Under the pieces are notes generated by a model, which saw only the letters and a program-made list of their open reading frames with translations, ran no database searches and was not told where the DNA came from. A stretch of DNA of 34,552 nt from Hydrogenophaga sp. (GTDB lineage: Bacteria; Pseudomonadota; Gammaproteobacteria; Burkholderiales; Burkholderiaceae_C): positions 1 to 34,552 of the forward strand of contig NZ_JAHVAB010000012.1 in the NCBI RefSeq assembly GCF_019264445.1, read 5' to 3'. The translations under genes were made by a program, and so were the position numbers. This document shows, piece after piece, positions 24,005 through 34,526 of this stretch (position 1 is its first letter; the number at the start of each line of letters is the position of its first letter).

Positions 24005-25344
24005 GCCGGCACCTGCGCACGCACCGTCGCAGCCAGCCGCTCCGCGCAGTTCTGCGCTTGCGTGGCGTCGCGCGCCTCGACCATCACGCGAAGCAGCGGC
24101 TCGGTACCACTCGCACGGATCAACACGCGCCCGCCATCACCCAGCTCAGCTTCCACCGCCTGCGTCTCTTTGGCCAGGAGCGTGTTCGACCGCCAGTCTT
24201 GCCCGGGCTGCAACCGCACATTGATGAGCGTCTGTGGGAACAGCGTCACGTCTGCCAGCAGCTCGGCCATGGTCTTGCCACTTTCCACGCAGGCTGACAG
24301 CACCTGCAAGGCCGAGACCAGACCGTCCCCCGTGGTGTGACGATCCAGCACCAGCAGATGGCCGGAACCCTCCCCGCCCAGAATCCAGCTGTGCCGCTTG
24401 AGCTCTTCAAGAACGTACCGGTCGCCCACCTTGGCGCGCACGAACTTCACGCCGCGCGCCTTGAGCGCCACCTCCACCGCCTTGTTGGTCATGAGCGTGC
24501 CCACCACGCCGGGCACGTCTTCGTCGCGCGCCAGCCGGTCGGCCACGATCAGGTACAGCAACTCGTCACCGTTGTAGAGGCGGCCCTGCCCATCGACCAT
24601 CTGGATGCGGTCCGCATCGCCATCCAGGGCCACGCCGTAGTGGGCCCCGTGCAGCCTCACCGCCTCCAGCAAGGCCTGCGGGTGCGTCGCTCCCACCTGG
24701 TGGTTGATGTTGAGGCCGTCCGGAGCGCAGCCAATCTTGACGACTTCGGCGCCCAGCTCATGGAACACGGCCGGCGCGATCTGGTAAGCGGCGCCATGGG
24801 CCCCATCCACCACGATCTTCAAGCCCTTGAGCGTGAGATGGTGGGCGCACGTGCTCTTGCAGAACTCGATGTAGCGCCCGGCGGCATCGTCCAGCCGGCG
24901 GGATTTGCCCAGCTTGGCGGACTCTACCCAGACAGGCGCTTCCTCCAGCGCAGCCTCCACGGCCAGCTCCCACTCATCCGGCAACTTGGCACCTTTGGCG
25001 CTGAAGAACTTGATGCCGTTGTCGGCGAAAGGGTTGTGGCTGGCCGAAATCACCACCCCCAGGCTGGCGCGCTGCGCACGCGTGAGGTAGGCCACGGCGG
25101 GTGTGGGCACAGGGCCCAGCAGCACCACGTCCACCCCTGCCGAGTTGAAGCCCGACTCCAGCGCCGACTCCAGCATGTACCCCGAGATGCGCGTGTCCTT
25201 GCCAATCAGCACGGTGGGATGCGCTTCCGTGCGGCGCAACACCCGCCCCACTGCATGCGCGAGCCGAAGCACGAAATCGGGCGTGATGGGGGCCTGGCCG
25301 ACGGTCCCTCGAATGCCATCGGTGCCAAAGTACTTCCGCGCCAT
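24001..25344 (-). CDS. glmM: phosphoglucosamine mutase
   Basis: The 447-residue protein starts [16 protein letters not shown] and has the active-site phosphoserine loop [12 protein letters not shown] with Ser102, the metal-binding loop DGDADR, the sugar-binding GGEGSGH, and the phosphate-binding [15 protein letters not shown]. It converts glucosamine-6-phosphate to glucosamine-1-phosphate for UDP-GlcNAc, feeding peptidoglycan and lipopolysaccharide. The start at 25344 has AGAGGAG upstream; a 13-residue longer reading from 25383 is unlikely. It lies 64 bases after folP, in the conserved ftsH-folP-glmM order. Confidence 0.97.
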   Translation of the reverse strand: MARKYFGTDGIRGTVGQAPITPDFVLRLAHAVGRVLRRTEAHPTVLIGKDTRISGYMLESALESGFNSAGVDVVLLGPVPTPAVAYLTRAQRASLGVVISASHNPFADNGIKFFSAKGAKLPDEWELAVEAALEEAPVWVESAKLGKSRRLDDAAGRYIEFCKSTCAHHLTLKGLKIVVDGAHGAAYQIAPAVFHELGAEVVKIGCAPDGLNINHQVGATHPQALLEAVRLHGAHYGVALDGDADRIQMVDGQGRLYNGDELLYLIVADRLARDEDVPGVVGTLMTNKAVEVALKARGVKFVRAKVGDRYVLEELKRHSWILGGEGSGHLLVLDRHTTGDGLVSALQVLSACVESGKTMAELLADVTLFPQTLINVRLQPGQDWRSNTLLAKETQAVEAELGDGGRVLIRASGTEPLLRVMVEARDATQAQNCAERLAATVRAQVPA

Positions 25345-25408
25345 GGTTGCCGCTCCTCTTTTGTTGTGGTGTTCTGAAGCCACGCATTATCGCGGCCCGT
25401 TGCAAGGA

Positions 25409-26239
25409 TTACGGCGCCTGCAACGCCTGCCAGACCTTGATCGCATCCACCGTATCGCGCACGTCGTGCACCCGCACCACGCGAGCACCGCGCTCGACCG
25501 CGAGCACGGCGGCCGATACGCTGGCTGCCACGCGATCAGCCGGCGCATCCCGGCCAGTGATCGCACCCAGAGACGACTTTCGAGACCATCCCGCCAGCAG
25601 GCCGAAACCCAGCGGCAACAATTCCGCCTGGCGAGCCAGCAGGCTGAAGTTCTGGGCGACCGTCTTGCCAAAGCCGACGCCAGGGTCAAGCACGATGCGC
25701 GCTTGCGCCACTCCCGCGGAAGCCAGCACGCCTGCCCGGCCGCTCAGGAAGCCGATCACGTCAGGCAAGACATCGCCCTCCATCGGCGCCACTTGCATGG
25801 TTTGAGGATCGCGGTGCATGTGCATGAGGCAGATCCCGCAGCGCGGATGGGACGCCACCACCGACACCGCATTCCCCAGGCGCAATGCCCAGATGTCGTT
25901 GACGATGTCGACCCCCACATCCAGCGCAGCCTGCATGACCTCGGGCTTGTAGGTGTCGACGGAGATCGGTAGCCCCAGCCGACAGGCCTCCTTGAGCACG
26001 GGGAGCACGCGCGCCAGTTCGACATCCAGCGGCACCGCTGGACTGCCCGGACGCGTGGACTCGCCACCAATATCCAGGAGGTGCGCGCCATCCCTGATCA
26101 GCTGCTCGCAGTGCCGCAGCGCCGCCGCGGTGCTGGCGTGCTGGCCGCCGTCAGAAAACGAGTCGGGCGTCACGTTCACGATGCCCATCACGCGAGGGAT
26201 TGTCAGATCGATGTCAAAACGCGCGGTTTGCCAGTGCAT
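25409..26239 (-). CDS. folP: dihydropteroate synthase
   Basis: The 276-residue TIM-barrel protein carries VMGIVNVTPDSFSDGG, LLDIGGESTRPGS, ISVDTYKPEVMQ, NDIWAL, LDPGVGFGKT, LLAGWSRKSSLG and the terminal RVHDVRDTVDA. These are the pterin- and pABA-binding motifs of DHPS, the sulfonamide target in folate synthesis. SRKS with its neighbouring loop looks wild type. It is downstream of ftsH after a short gap with a hairpin. Confidence 0.97.
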   Translation of the reverse strand: MHWQTARFDIDLTIPRVMGIVNVTPDSFSDGGQHASTAAALRHCEQLIRDGAHLLDIGGESTRPGSPAVPLDVELARVLPVLKEACRLGLPISVDTYKPEVMQAALDVGVDIVNDIWALRLGNAVSVVASHPRCGICLMHMHRDPQTMQVAPMEGDVLPDVIGFLSGRAGVLASAGVAQARIVLDPGVGFGKTVAQNFSLLARQAELLPLGFGLLAGWSRKSSLGAITGRDAPADRVAASVSAAVLAVERGARVVRVHDVRDTVDAIKVWQALQAP

Positions 26240-26267
26240 GGTGTCTCAAGGCCACGTAGAAACGACA

Positions 26268-26285
26268 ACGGGGCCGAAGCCCCGT
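26268..26285 (-). terminator. UUCG hairpin between ftsH and folP
   Basis: On the minus strand ACGGGGC-TTCG-GCCCCGT (26285-26268) is a perfect 7-bp stem with a stable TTCG tetraloop, followed by TGTCGTTTCT. The T-run is interrupted, so it may only partly terminate and set the ratio of ftsH to folP-glmM expression. Confidence 0.55.
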
Positions 26286-26305
26286 CAAAGAGTGTGCCCG
26301 GCCGT

Positions 26306-28222
<1,917 letters not shown>

Positions 28223-28258
28223 GTGCAGCTCCTGGAGACGATAGTGACTGACAAGCTC

Positions 28259-28286
28259 ATATGTTCCTCATTCTAGGACTTTCAAG
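28259..28286 (-). promoter_or_regulatory. sigma-32 (heat shock) type promoter of ftsH
   Basis: On the minus strand CTTGAAA (28286-28280) matches the sigma-32 -35, and after a 13-base spacer GAACATAT (28266-28259) fits the end of CCCCATNT at CAT-T. Predicted transcription would begin about 30 bases before the TTG start. The -35 sits in the small hairpin GGACT-TGAA-AGTCC, and a second hairpin TCATGCC/GGCATGA precedes it. ftsH is a heat-shock gene in E. coli. Confidence 0.6.
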
Positions 28287-28364
28287 TCCTCATGCCCCAC
28301 AGGCATGACGCGTCAATGTCAATGAAAGGGATAGTCAATCCGTGACAGTGCTTCGCCATACGGC

Positions 28365-29042
28365 TCATGTGGACTTTTTCAGACCCAGCCCGACCAGGAA
28401 GGTTTCCGAAGATTTGTCCCTGGACGCCTTCGGCTTGACGGCCTTCACTGTGCGAAACGTCTCTCGGAACAGCGCCACCATCGGGTCGTAGGCACCGCCA
28501 TGAAAGAGCTTCACGACCAGAGCACCGTCTTGCCTGAGGTGACGAACGGCAAAATCCACGGCCAGCTCCACCAGATCGGTGATTCGGGCCGCGTCCGTCA
28601 TGCCGATACCGGAGAGGTTCGGCGCCATGTCGGACACCACCACGTCCACCTTTTCAACGCCGCGCTCCACCAACGCGGCTTCCAGCGCCCCCAGCACAGC
28701 GGCCTCGCGGAAATCGCCCTGAATGAAATGCACCCCCTCGACGGCCTCCATGGGCAACAGATCCAGCGCGACGATGGTGCCCTGCAACTCACCCACCGCC
28801 GCGCCATTGGGGCTCAAGCGGCGCCGCAGGTACTGGCTCCACGCGCCGGGCGTGGAGCCGAGGTCCACCACACAGTGCCCGGGACGCACCAACCCGAGCA
28901 GCTCGTCGATTTCCTTGAGCTTGTAGGCGGCGCGCGCGCGGTAGCCGTCTTTTTGCGCCAAGCGCACGTACGGGTCGTTGACGTGCTGGTTGAGCCAGGC
29001 CTTGTTGACCTTCTTGCTCTGGGTTTTGACTTTCATGCCCAT
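28365..29042 (-). CDS. rlmE: 23S rRNA 2'-O-methyltransferase (U2552), RlmE
   Basis: The 225-residue FtsJ-type protein contains DPYVRLAQKDGYRARAAYKLKEID, the SAM-binding motif VVDLGSTPGAWSQYL, the catalytic SDMAPNLSG and VVKLFHGG, and near the end SRDKSSETFLVG, giving the K-D-K-E tetrad. It methylates the ribose of U2552 in the peptidyl transferase A-loop. ATG 29042 is used; ATG 29036 (MKVKTQ) two codons later is an equally reasonable start. It precedes ftsH by 142 bases and is divergent from yhbY. Confidence 0.96.
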   Translation of the reverse strand: MGMKVKTQSKKVNKAWLNQHVNDPYVRLAQKDGYRARAAYKLKEIDELLGLVRPGHCVVDLGSTPGAWSQYLRRRLSPNGAAVGELQGTIVALDLLPMEAVEGVHFIQGDFREAAVLGALEAALVERGVEKVDVVVSDMAPNLSGIGMTDAARITDLVELAVDFAVRHLRQDGALVVKLFHGGAYDPMVALFRETFRTVKAVKPKASRDKSSETFLVGLGLKKST

Positions 29043-29068
29043 GAGGGACGCCTAAGGTCTGTGTAAAC

Positions 29069-29074
29069 GATAAT
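29069..29074 (+). promoter_or_regulatory. -10-like GATAAT six bases before the yhbY ATG
   Basis: GATAAT lies six bases before the ATG at 29081 and no Shine-Dalgarno sequence is present in the 38-base divergent gap with rlmE. This placement would start the transcript at or next to the A of the ATG, as in leaderless messages. The -35 region is poor. Confidence 0.4.
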
Positions 29075-29080
29075 TGTCCC

Positions 29081-29557
29081 ATGCCCCAGATCACACTCAC
29101 CCCTGCCCAGCGCAAAGTCCATCGGGCCGAAGCGCACCACCTTGATCCCGTCGTTCACATCGGAGGCGACGGACTGAGCGCTGCGGTCAAGAAGGAAGCG
29201 GATGCCGCGCTCAAATCCCACGGGTTGATCAAGATTCGCGTGCTCAACGATGACCGCGCGGCCCGCGAGGCCATGCTGCAAACCCTGGCGGACGAGCTGC
29301 ACGCCGCGCCGATCCAGCACATCGGCAAACTGCTGGTGCTGTGGCGCCCGATCCCGGAGAAGGAAAAGGTGGTCGACGAGGATCGCATGCCCGGTCCGCG
29401 CGACGTGAAAGTGCTCAAGTTCAGCAAACGCGGCGGTCAACGGCCTGAGGTGAAGGTGGTGCGCGTGCTGGGCAACCAGCGCCTGACGCCCGGCGGCCAG
29501 GTGAAGCGGGCCAAAGTCATGAAAAAGAGCTTGAAAAAGAGCGCCCAATCTCAGTAG
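29081..29557 (+). CDS. yhbY: YhbY/CRM-domain ribosome-associated RNA-binding protein
   Basis: The 158-residue protein starts MPQITLTPAQRKVHRAEAHHLDPVVHIGGDGLSAAVKKEADAALKSHGLIKIRV, which is the CRM (CRS1-YhbY) domain with the GxxG-type RNA loop (GGDG). YhbY binds pre-50S ribosomal particles. E. coli YhbY is about 97 residues; here about 60 extra residues form a Lys/Arg-rich C-terminal tail (KVLKFSKRGGQRPEVKVV ... MKKSLKKSAQSQ). The gene is divergent from rlmE, another large-subunit maturation gene. Confidence 0.93.
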   Translation: MPQITLTPAQRKVHRAEAHHLDPVVHIGGDGLSAAVKKEADAALKSHGLIKIRVLNDDRAAREAMLQTLADELHAAPIQHIGKLLVLWRPIPEKEKVVDEDRMPGPRDVKVLKFSKRGGQRPEVKVVRVLGNQRLTPGGQVKRAKVMKKSLKKSAQSQ

Positions 29558-29631
29558 CCCCAGTCAGCTCGTCTTTCGTCCGTTCAATGCCCCCGCTTGA
29601 ACTTCGCCCCCAGCGCCACATCTGAGAACGC

Positions 29632-31713
29632 ATGAACGAACGCACACCCCCATCCAGCCTGAACCCGCTGCTCGACTTCGAGGATCTGCCGAGGTTTGAT
29701 GCGATCAAGCCGGCACTGGTCGGTCCCGCGATAGAACAGCTGCTGCTCGACGCCCGATCCGCCCTGGAGCAAGTGACAGCTGCGGATTTTCCGAATGACT
29801 GGCGTCGCATCTCGCTGGCGCTCGACGTGCCCACAGAACGCCTTTCAAGGGCTTGGGGTGCCGTTAGCCACCTTAACAGCGTGGCGGACTCGCCTGAACT
29901 GCGTGCTGCCTACAACGAGGCGCTGCCAAAGGTCACAGAATTCTGGACCAGCCTGGGCTCTGACGAACGGCTTTATGACAAGTACAGGGCCATGGATGTG
30001 GCCACGCTGAACCCGGAGCAGGTTCGGGCTCACCACAACGCCATGCGTGGCTTCGTGCTGGGTGGCGCCGCGCTTGAAGGTCAGGCCAAGGAGCGGTTTG
30101 CCTGGCTGCAGGAACGCCAGGCCGAACTGGGGCAGAAGTTCAGCGAAAACGCCCTGGACGCCACCGACAGTTTCTCTCTGTTCGTCACCACCGATGAGCT
30201 CGCCGGCGTGCCGGACGACGTGGTTCAGGCAACTGGTGCGGCTGCGCAAGCGGAAGGGAAGTCGGGCCACAAACTGACGCTCAAGATGCCTTGCTACCTG
30301 CCTGTGATGCAATTCGCTCACAGCAGCGCACTGCGCGAGAAGCTGTACCGGGCCTACGCCACACGCGCCAGTGACCAGGCAGAGGGAGAGTCCAGCAAGT
30401 TTGACAACACAGCCATCATGGGCGAGCTGCTTGCTTTGCGCCACGAAGAGGCGCAATTGCTCGGATACCGCCACTACGCCGATGTGTCGCTCGTGGCCAA
30501 GATGGCCGAGTCGCCCGAACAGGTCGTTGCGTTCTTGCGTGAGCTCGCGCACAAAGCGCGTCCGCATGCGGAAAAAGACCTGAAAGACCTGCGCGAATTC
30601 GCGGCCACCGAGCTCCACCTGAAAGACCCGCAAGCCTGGGACTGGCCCTACGTCGGTGAAAAGCTCAAGGAGGCTCGTTACGCGTTCAGTGAGCAAGAAG
30701 TGAAGCTCTATTTCACTGCGCCAAAAGTGCTTGCCGGACTGTTCCAGATCGTCGAAACGCTATTCGAAGTGGCGATCCGTCGTGACAAGGCGCCAGTGTG
30801 GCACCCGAGCGTCGAGTTCTACCGAATCGAGCGCTCAGGCACGGCCGGCCCTGAACTCGTCGGCCAGTTCTATCTGGACCCGGCGGCACGCACGGGCAAA
30901 CGAGGCGGCGCCTGGATGGATGATGTGCGGGCGCGCTGGCTGCGCCCTGACAGCGGCAAGCTGCAAACGCCCGTCGCCCACCTGGTGTGCAACTTTGCAG
31001 AAGGCGTGAACGGGAAGCCCGCGCTCCTGACGCACGACGACGTGATCACTCTCTTCCACGAGTTTGGTCATGGCTCGCATCACATGCTGACGCAGGTCAA
31101 TGAGCGCGACGTGTCCGGGATCAGCGGCGTCGAATGGGATGCGGTGGAGCTGCCCAGCCAGTTCATGGAGAACTTTTGCTGGGAGTGGGAGGTGCTCAAG
31201 CACATGACCTCCCATGTGGAAACCGGTGAGCCGTTGCCACGCGAGCTCTTTGAAAAAATGCTCGCGGCCAAGAACTACCAGAGCGGCCTGCAGACGCTGC
31301 GACAGGTGGAGTTTTCGCTGTTTGACATGCTCCTGCACAGCCTGCCTGAACCTGCCACCTCCGGCGACACGATCCTGGCACTGCAACGGCAGGTCCGCGA
31401 CGAGGTGGCCGTGTTGCACCCCCCCGCATACAGCCGCACACCTCACACCTTCAGCCACATTTTTGCTGGCGGGTATTCAGCCGGGTACTACAGCTACAAG
31501 TGGGCAGAAGTGCTGTCCGCAGATGCCTACGCGGCCTTTGAAGAGGCCGCGCAGCAAAATGGCCACAGCACGCTGGACGTCGTCACTGGGCGCCGCTATC
31601 GTCAGGCCATCCTTGAGGTGGGCGGCAGCCGCCCTGCCATGGAGTCGTTCAAGGCCTTCCGGGGCCGAGAGCCGAGCATCGATGCCCTGCTGCGCCACCA
31701 GGGCATGGCTTGA
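29632..31713 (+). CDS. prlC: M3 family metallopeptidase, oligopeptidase A
   Basis: The 693-residue cytoplasmic protein has the thimet oligopeptidase zinc site HEFGH at 476-480 (LFHEFGHGSHHML), with the third ligand Glu expected in VELPSQFMENF. Other conserved stretches are VAHLVCNFAEG and SHIFAGGYSAGYYSYKWAEVLSADAY. It degrades short peptides, including cleaved signal peptides. It starts 74 bases after yhbY with only a weak ribosome binding site (GAGA), and is 33 bases before the glutaredoxin-domain gene. Confidence 0.95.
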   Translation: MNERTPPSSLNPLLDFEDLPRFDAIKPALVGPAIEQLLLDARSALEQVTAADFPNDWRRISLALDVPTERLSRAWGAVSHLNSVADSPELRAAYNEALPKVTEFWTSLGSDERLYDKYRAMDVATLNPEQVRAHHNAMRGFVLGGAALEGQAKERFAWLQERQAELGQKFSENALDATDSFSLFVTTDELAGVPDDVVQATGAAAQAEGKSGHKLTLKMPCYLPVMQFAHSSALREKLYRAYATRASDQAEGESSKFDNTAIMGELLALRHEEAQLLGYRHYADVSLVAKMAESPEQVVAFLRELAHKARPHAEKDLKDLREFAATELHLKDPQAWDWPYVGEKLKEARYAFSEQEVKLYFTAPKVLAGLFQIVETLFEVAIRRDKAPVWHPSVEFYRIERSGTAGPELVGQFYLDPAARTGKRGGAWMDDVRARWLRPDSGKLQTPVAHLVCNFAEGVNGKPALLTHDDVITLFHEFGHGSHHMLTQVNERDVSGISGVEWDAVELPSQFMENFCWEWEVLKHMTSHVETGEPLPRELFEKMLAAKNYQSGLQTLRQVEFSLFDMLLHSLPEPATSGDTILALQRQVRDEVAVLHPPAYSRTPHTFSHIFAGGYSAGYYSYKWAEVLSADAYAAFEEAAQQNGHSTLDVVTGRRYRQAILEVGGSRPAMESFKAFRGREPSIDALLRHQGMA

Positions 31714-31746
31714 AGTATCGCGTGGCCTGCTGCTGGAAACCCTGTC

Positions 31747-32406
31747 ATGACCCTCGACCGATCCGCATTCCGACTGCTGAGCCTGGGCGTCTGTACAACC
31801 CTTTTTGCGGCGTCAGCGCTGGCCCAAGGCGTCTACCCGATCATGGGTCCGAATGGAAAGGTCATTGGATTTTCTGACCAGCCTTCCCCCGCTGCCACCC
31901 CCTCGCGCTCCGCTGGCACCAGCAGTGCGACCACCCCTCAGACCGCTCCGGACGCGCAACTGCCTTTCGAGCTTCGCCAGGTCAGCGCGCGGTATCCGGT
32001 CACCCTTTACACATCAAAAGACTGCGCCCCCTGCAACAGCGGCCGAAACCTGCTCAATGCGCGCGGTATTCCGTACAGCGAAAGAACCATCGAGACTTCG
32101 CAGGATGCAGACGCACTGAAGCGACTCAGTGGTGAAACCTCATTGCCGCTCCTGACCATCGGGGCCCAGCAGCTAAAAGGGTACTCCGACACCGAGTGGA
32201 CGCAGTACCTCAATGCAGCGGGGTACCCCAAGCAATCGGTGTTGCCGTCGAGCTACCGCCGTGCTGCGGCCTCACCACTGGTGGCCGTTCGAACCGAACC
32301 CTCTCCGGCGGGCGCTGCAAGTCCCGGGGCTGCGTCGACACCGCCTGCATCAGGCGCAGTGCCGGTCGCACCCCCCGCCAACAACCCGGCGGGCATACGC
32401 TTCTGA
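31747..32406 (+). CDS. exported glutaredoxin-domain protein
   Basis: The 219-residue protein has a signal peptide (about 1-26, ending SALA), a short DUF4124-like segment (VYPIMGPNGKVIGFSDQP), a Ser/Thr/Pro linker, and a glutaredoxin-type domain at about 80-160 with redox motif CAPC (93-96), cis-Pro segment SLPLLTIGAQQLKGYS, and TEWTQYLNAAGYP. The last 50 residues are Ala/Pro rich and end in F. It probably acts in periplasmic thiol chemistry, but the partner is unknown. It is convergent with rpiA over an 18-base gap and may be co-transcribed with prlC. Confidence 0.8.
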   Translation: MTLDRSAFRLLSLGVCTTLFAASALAQGVYPIMGPNGKVIGFSDQPSPAATPSRSAGTSSATTPQTAPDAQLPFELRQVSARYPVTLYTSKDCAPCNSGRNLLNARGIPYSERTIETSQDADALKRLSGETSLPLLTIGAQQLKGYSDTEWTQYLNAAGYPKQSVLPSSYRRAAASPLVAVRTEPSPAGAASPGAASTPPASGAVPVAPPANNPAGIRF

Positions 32407-32424
32407 CTTGGTGGAAGACGGGCG

Positions 32425-33096
32425 TCAGTAACTCAGCGTCCTGACACCATCTAGCGTCCCAAGCAAACACACGCTGGCTTTCTGGTGGGCGAACACGCCC
32501 ACCGTCACCACGCCAGGCCACTGGTTGACTTCGCTCTCGAAACCCAGCGGATCGGTGATCTGCAGGCCGCGGACGTCGAGGATGTTCTGGCCGTTGTCGG
32601 TGACCAGCGGTGCGCCATCTTTGAGCCTCAATTGTGCCGTGGCTCCCAGCGCAGCAAACTGCCTTGCCAGGCGCGCGGTCGCCATCGGAATCACTTCGAC
32701 AGGCAGCGGAAATGCACCAAGCACCTTGACCAGCTTTGACTCGTCAGCGATGCAAACGAAGCGTCGAGATTGCGCCGCCACGATTTTCTCGCGCGTGAGC
32801 GCCGCCCCACCGCCCTTGATCATGTAGCCGCGCGCATCAATCTCGTCAGCGCCATCGATGTACACCGCAATCTCGCCAACAGCCGCCGCATCGAACACCG
32901 GAATGCCCAGCGATTGCAAACGTGCTGTGGATGCCTCCGAACTCGACACCGCGCCGGCAATCTGCCCCTTGATGGAAGCGAGCGCATCGATGAACTTGTT
33001 GACCGTTGAGCCCGTGCCCACTCCCACGATTTCACCGGGTGTCACGTATTGAAGAGCAGCCTGGCCCACCAGGGCTTTGAGTTCATCTTGGGTCAT
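32425..33096 (-). CDS. rpiA: ribose-5-phosphate isomerase A
   Basis: The protein (223 residues from ATG 33096) has the RpiA motifs [37 protein letters not shown] with the catalytic region, and [15 protein letters not shown]. It interconverts ribose-5-phosphate and ribulose-5-phosphate in the pentose phosphate pathway. An in-frame TTG three codons upstream (33105) is possible; neither start has a visible Shine-Dalgarno sequence. It is divergent from pyrD with a 37-base gap. Confidence 0.96.
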   Translation of the reverse strand: MTQDELKALVGQAALQYVTPGEIVGVGTGSTVNKFIDALASIKGQIAGAVSSSEASTARLQSLGIPVFDAAAVGEIAVYIDGADEIDARGYMIKGGGAALTREKIVAAQSRRFVCIADESKLVKVLGAFPLPVEVIPMATARLARQFAALGATAQLRLKDGAPLVTDNGQNILDVRGLQITDPLGFESEVNQWPGVVTVGVFAHQKASVCLLGTLDGVRTLSY

Positions 33097-33133
33097 TTGA
33101 GACAATCGTTAAAACAACAAACTGGATTATCCA

Positions 33134-34219
33134 ATGTCGCTTCTCCCCTACGGCATCGCGCGGCCCTTCCTGTTCGGGATGGATCCCGAAGCGGCTCACG
33201 AGCTCACCCTGAACGGCATCGCCCGGCTCCAGCATTCACCCTTGACCTGTCTTTACAGCCAGCCGCGTGTGCAAGATCCCTACGCCCTCGCAGGCCTGCA
33301 CTTTCCCAACCGCGTTGGACTGGCCGCCGGGTTGGACAAGAATGCGCGATGCATTGACGGATTGGCCGCCATGGGCTTCGGATTCGTCGAGGTCGGCACC
33401 GTCACCCCTCAACCGCAGGCTGGGAACCCCAAGCCCCGCATGTTTCGCCTGCCCAAAGCCAACGCCCTGATCAATAGGCTGGGATTCAACAACGACGGGC
33501 TTGAGGCGTTTGTTGCCAACGTGACGCGCGCGCGGTTTCGACAAGAGACCGGCCCGAAGCCCATGCTGCTGGGACTGAACATCGGCAAGAACGCGAGCAC
33601 GCCCATAGAGCGAGCGACCGACGACTATCTGACTTGCCTTGATGGCGTTTACCCGCATGCCGACTACGTCACGGTCAACATTTCGAGCCCCAACACACAG
33701 AACTTGCGCAGCCTCCAGAGCGATGAAGCGCTGGATGCTTTGCTTGGCGCGGTAGCGGAAAGGCGCGAGCTGCTGGCGCAACGCCACGGGCGGCGCATTC
33801 CCATATTCGTCAAGATCGCGCCCGACCTCGATGCCAGCCAGGTGGAAGTCATCGCCGCGACGCTCAGGCGTTACGGCAGTGACAGCGGCGGCCAGGCCAC
33901 CCATGCTTTCGGCGTTATCGCCACCAACACGACGCTCAACCGAGACGCCGTTGCTGGCTTGCAGCATGCTAAAGAAGCGGGGGGCCTGTCGGGCTCGCCT
34001 GTCTTGCAAGCCAGCAATGACGTGATCCGCAAACTGCGAAGTTCCCTCGGCGCAAGTTTCCCTATCGTCGGCGTGGGGGGTGTTCTCAGCGCAGAGGATG
34101 CTGTCAGCAAAATTCAATCGGGCGCCGACCTCGTTCAGATCTACACCGGGCTGATCTACCGAGGACCTTCGTTGGTCAGCGAATCTGCAAACGCCATCCG
34201 CGCGCTCAACCGAACTTGA
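33134..34219 (+). CDS. pyrD: dihydroorotate dehydrogenase (quinone), class 2
   Basis: The 361-residue protein has the membrane-associating N-terminus typical of class 2 ([26 protein letters not shown]), then [44 protein letters not shown] with the catalytic Ser, VKIAPDL, ATNTT and GVGGV...[17 protein letters not shown], the FMN-binding loops. It oxidises dihydroorotate to orotate and passes electrons to quinone. No strong ribosome binding site is present. It is the last chromosomal gene before the integrated element. Confidence 0.97.
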   Translation: MSLLPYGIARPFLFGMDPEAAHELTLNGIARLQHSPLTCLYSQPRVQDPYALAGLHFPNRVGLAAGLDKNARCIDGLAAMGFGFVEVGTVTPQPQAGNPKPRMFRLPKANALINRLGFNNDGLEAFVANVTRARFRQETGPKPMLLGLNIGKNASTPIERATDDYLTCLDGVYPHADYVTVNISSPNTQNLRSLQSDEALDALLGAVAERRELLAQRHGRRIPIFVKIAPDLDASQVEVIAATLRRYGSDSGGQATHAFGVIATNTTLNRDAVAGLQHAKEAGGLSGSPVLQASNDVIRKLRSSLGASFPIVGVGGVLSAEDAVSKIQSGADLVQIYTGLIYRGPSLVSESANAIRALNRT

Positions 34220-34263
34220 GCCCCATTGGCATCACCTTCAGGCCGCTGCAGCGCGGCAGACAC

Positions 34264-34301
34264 AAAGAAAAACGGGTCAGAGCTTTCGGCTCTAACCCGT
34301 T
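34264..34301 (-). terminator. terminator hairpin downstream of the tRNA-Pro site (bidirectional)
   Basis: AACGGGT-C-AGAGC (34271-34283) pairs with GCTCT-A-ACCCGTT (34289-34301) with one internal mismatch. Read on the minus strand it is followed by TTTTTCTTT (34272-34264), a proper T-run, so it is probably the native terminator of the tRNA-Pro gene. On the plus strand it may also stop pyrD transcripts. Confidence 0.8.
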
Positions 34302-34318
34302 GATTCTGTTTTGAAAAA

Positions 34319-34363
34319 TGGTCGGCGTGGCGGGATTCGAACTCGCGACCCCTTGCACCCCAT
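34319..34363 (-). pseudogene. 3' half of tRNA-Pro(GGG), attachment site remnant (attR/attL)
   Basis: On the minus strand the sequence from 34363 reads anticodon loop ATGGGGT (anticodon GGG, G37), anticodon stem 3' strand GCAAG, variable loop GGGTC, T-arm GCGAG-TTCGAAT-CCCGC with one A-C mismatch, acceptor 3' strand CACGCCG, A73 and CCA. The matching 5' half (expected acceptor CGGCGTG, D-arm, CTTGC) is absent; upstream is AT-rich unrelated sequence. This is what tRNA-targeted integration leaves on the chromosomal flank. The element lies to the right. Confidence 0.75.
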
Positions 34364-34394
34364 CGAAATATACATGAAATATTGCGGGATTTCC

Positions 34395-34468
34395 TGGGAC
34401 GTTATGGGACGACATTTTCCGTTTTAAATCATATAGATACAAAGAATACTTGATCCCAAGACGTCCCA
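34395..34468. repeat. TGGGACG repeats, candidate integrase arm sites
   Basis: TGGGACG occurs at 34395-34401 and 34405-34411 in direct orientation 10 bp apart, and inverted as CGTCCCA at 34462-34468. The AT-rich stretch between them (34412-34455) could bend. This fits arm-type binding sites of a tyrosine integrase next to att; the assignment is inference. Confidence 0.5.
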
Positions 34469-34493
34469 CAAAATACACTGACAGCGTTTTTTC

Positions 34494-34517
34494 GGTTTAC
34501 CCCCCGGTTTACCCCCC
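34494..34517 (+). repeat. tandem repeat GGTTTACCCCCC x2
   Basis: Two perfect, adjacent copies of the 12-bp GGTTTACCCCCC (34494-34505 and 34506-34517) lie just before the ribosome binding site of the putative integrase. They may bind integrase or a regulator of its transcription. Confidence 0.8.
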
Positions 34518-34526
34518 AGGACCCGT

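Noticed and set aside
28310..28350. TGTCAC and TTGACA-like words upstream of ftsH as Pho box or sigma-70 promoter
   Set aside because: No second repeat in register and no -10 at 16-18 bases from any of the TTGACN words.
34206..34478. 90-codon minus-strand open frame at the right end
   Set aside because: It runs straight through the tRNA-Pro remnant and its terminator hairpin, so it is not a likely gene.
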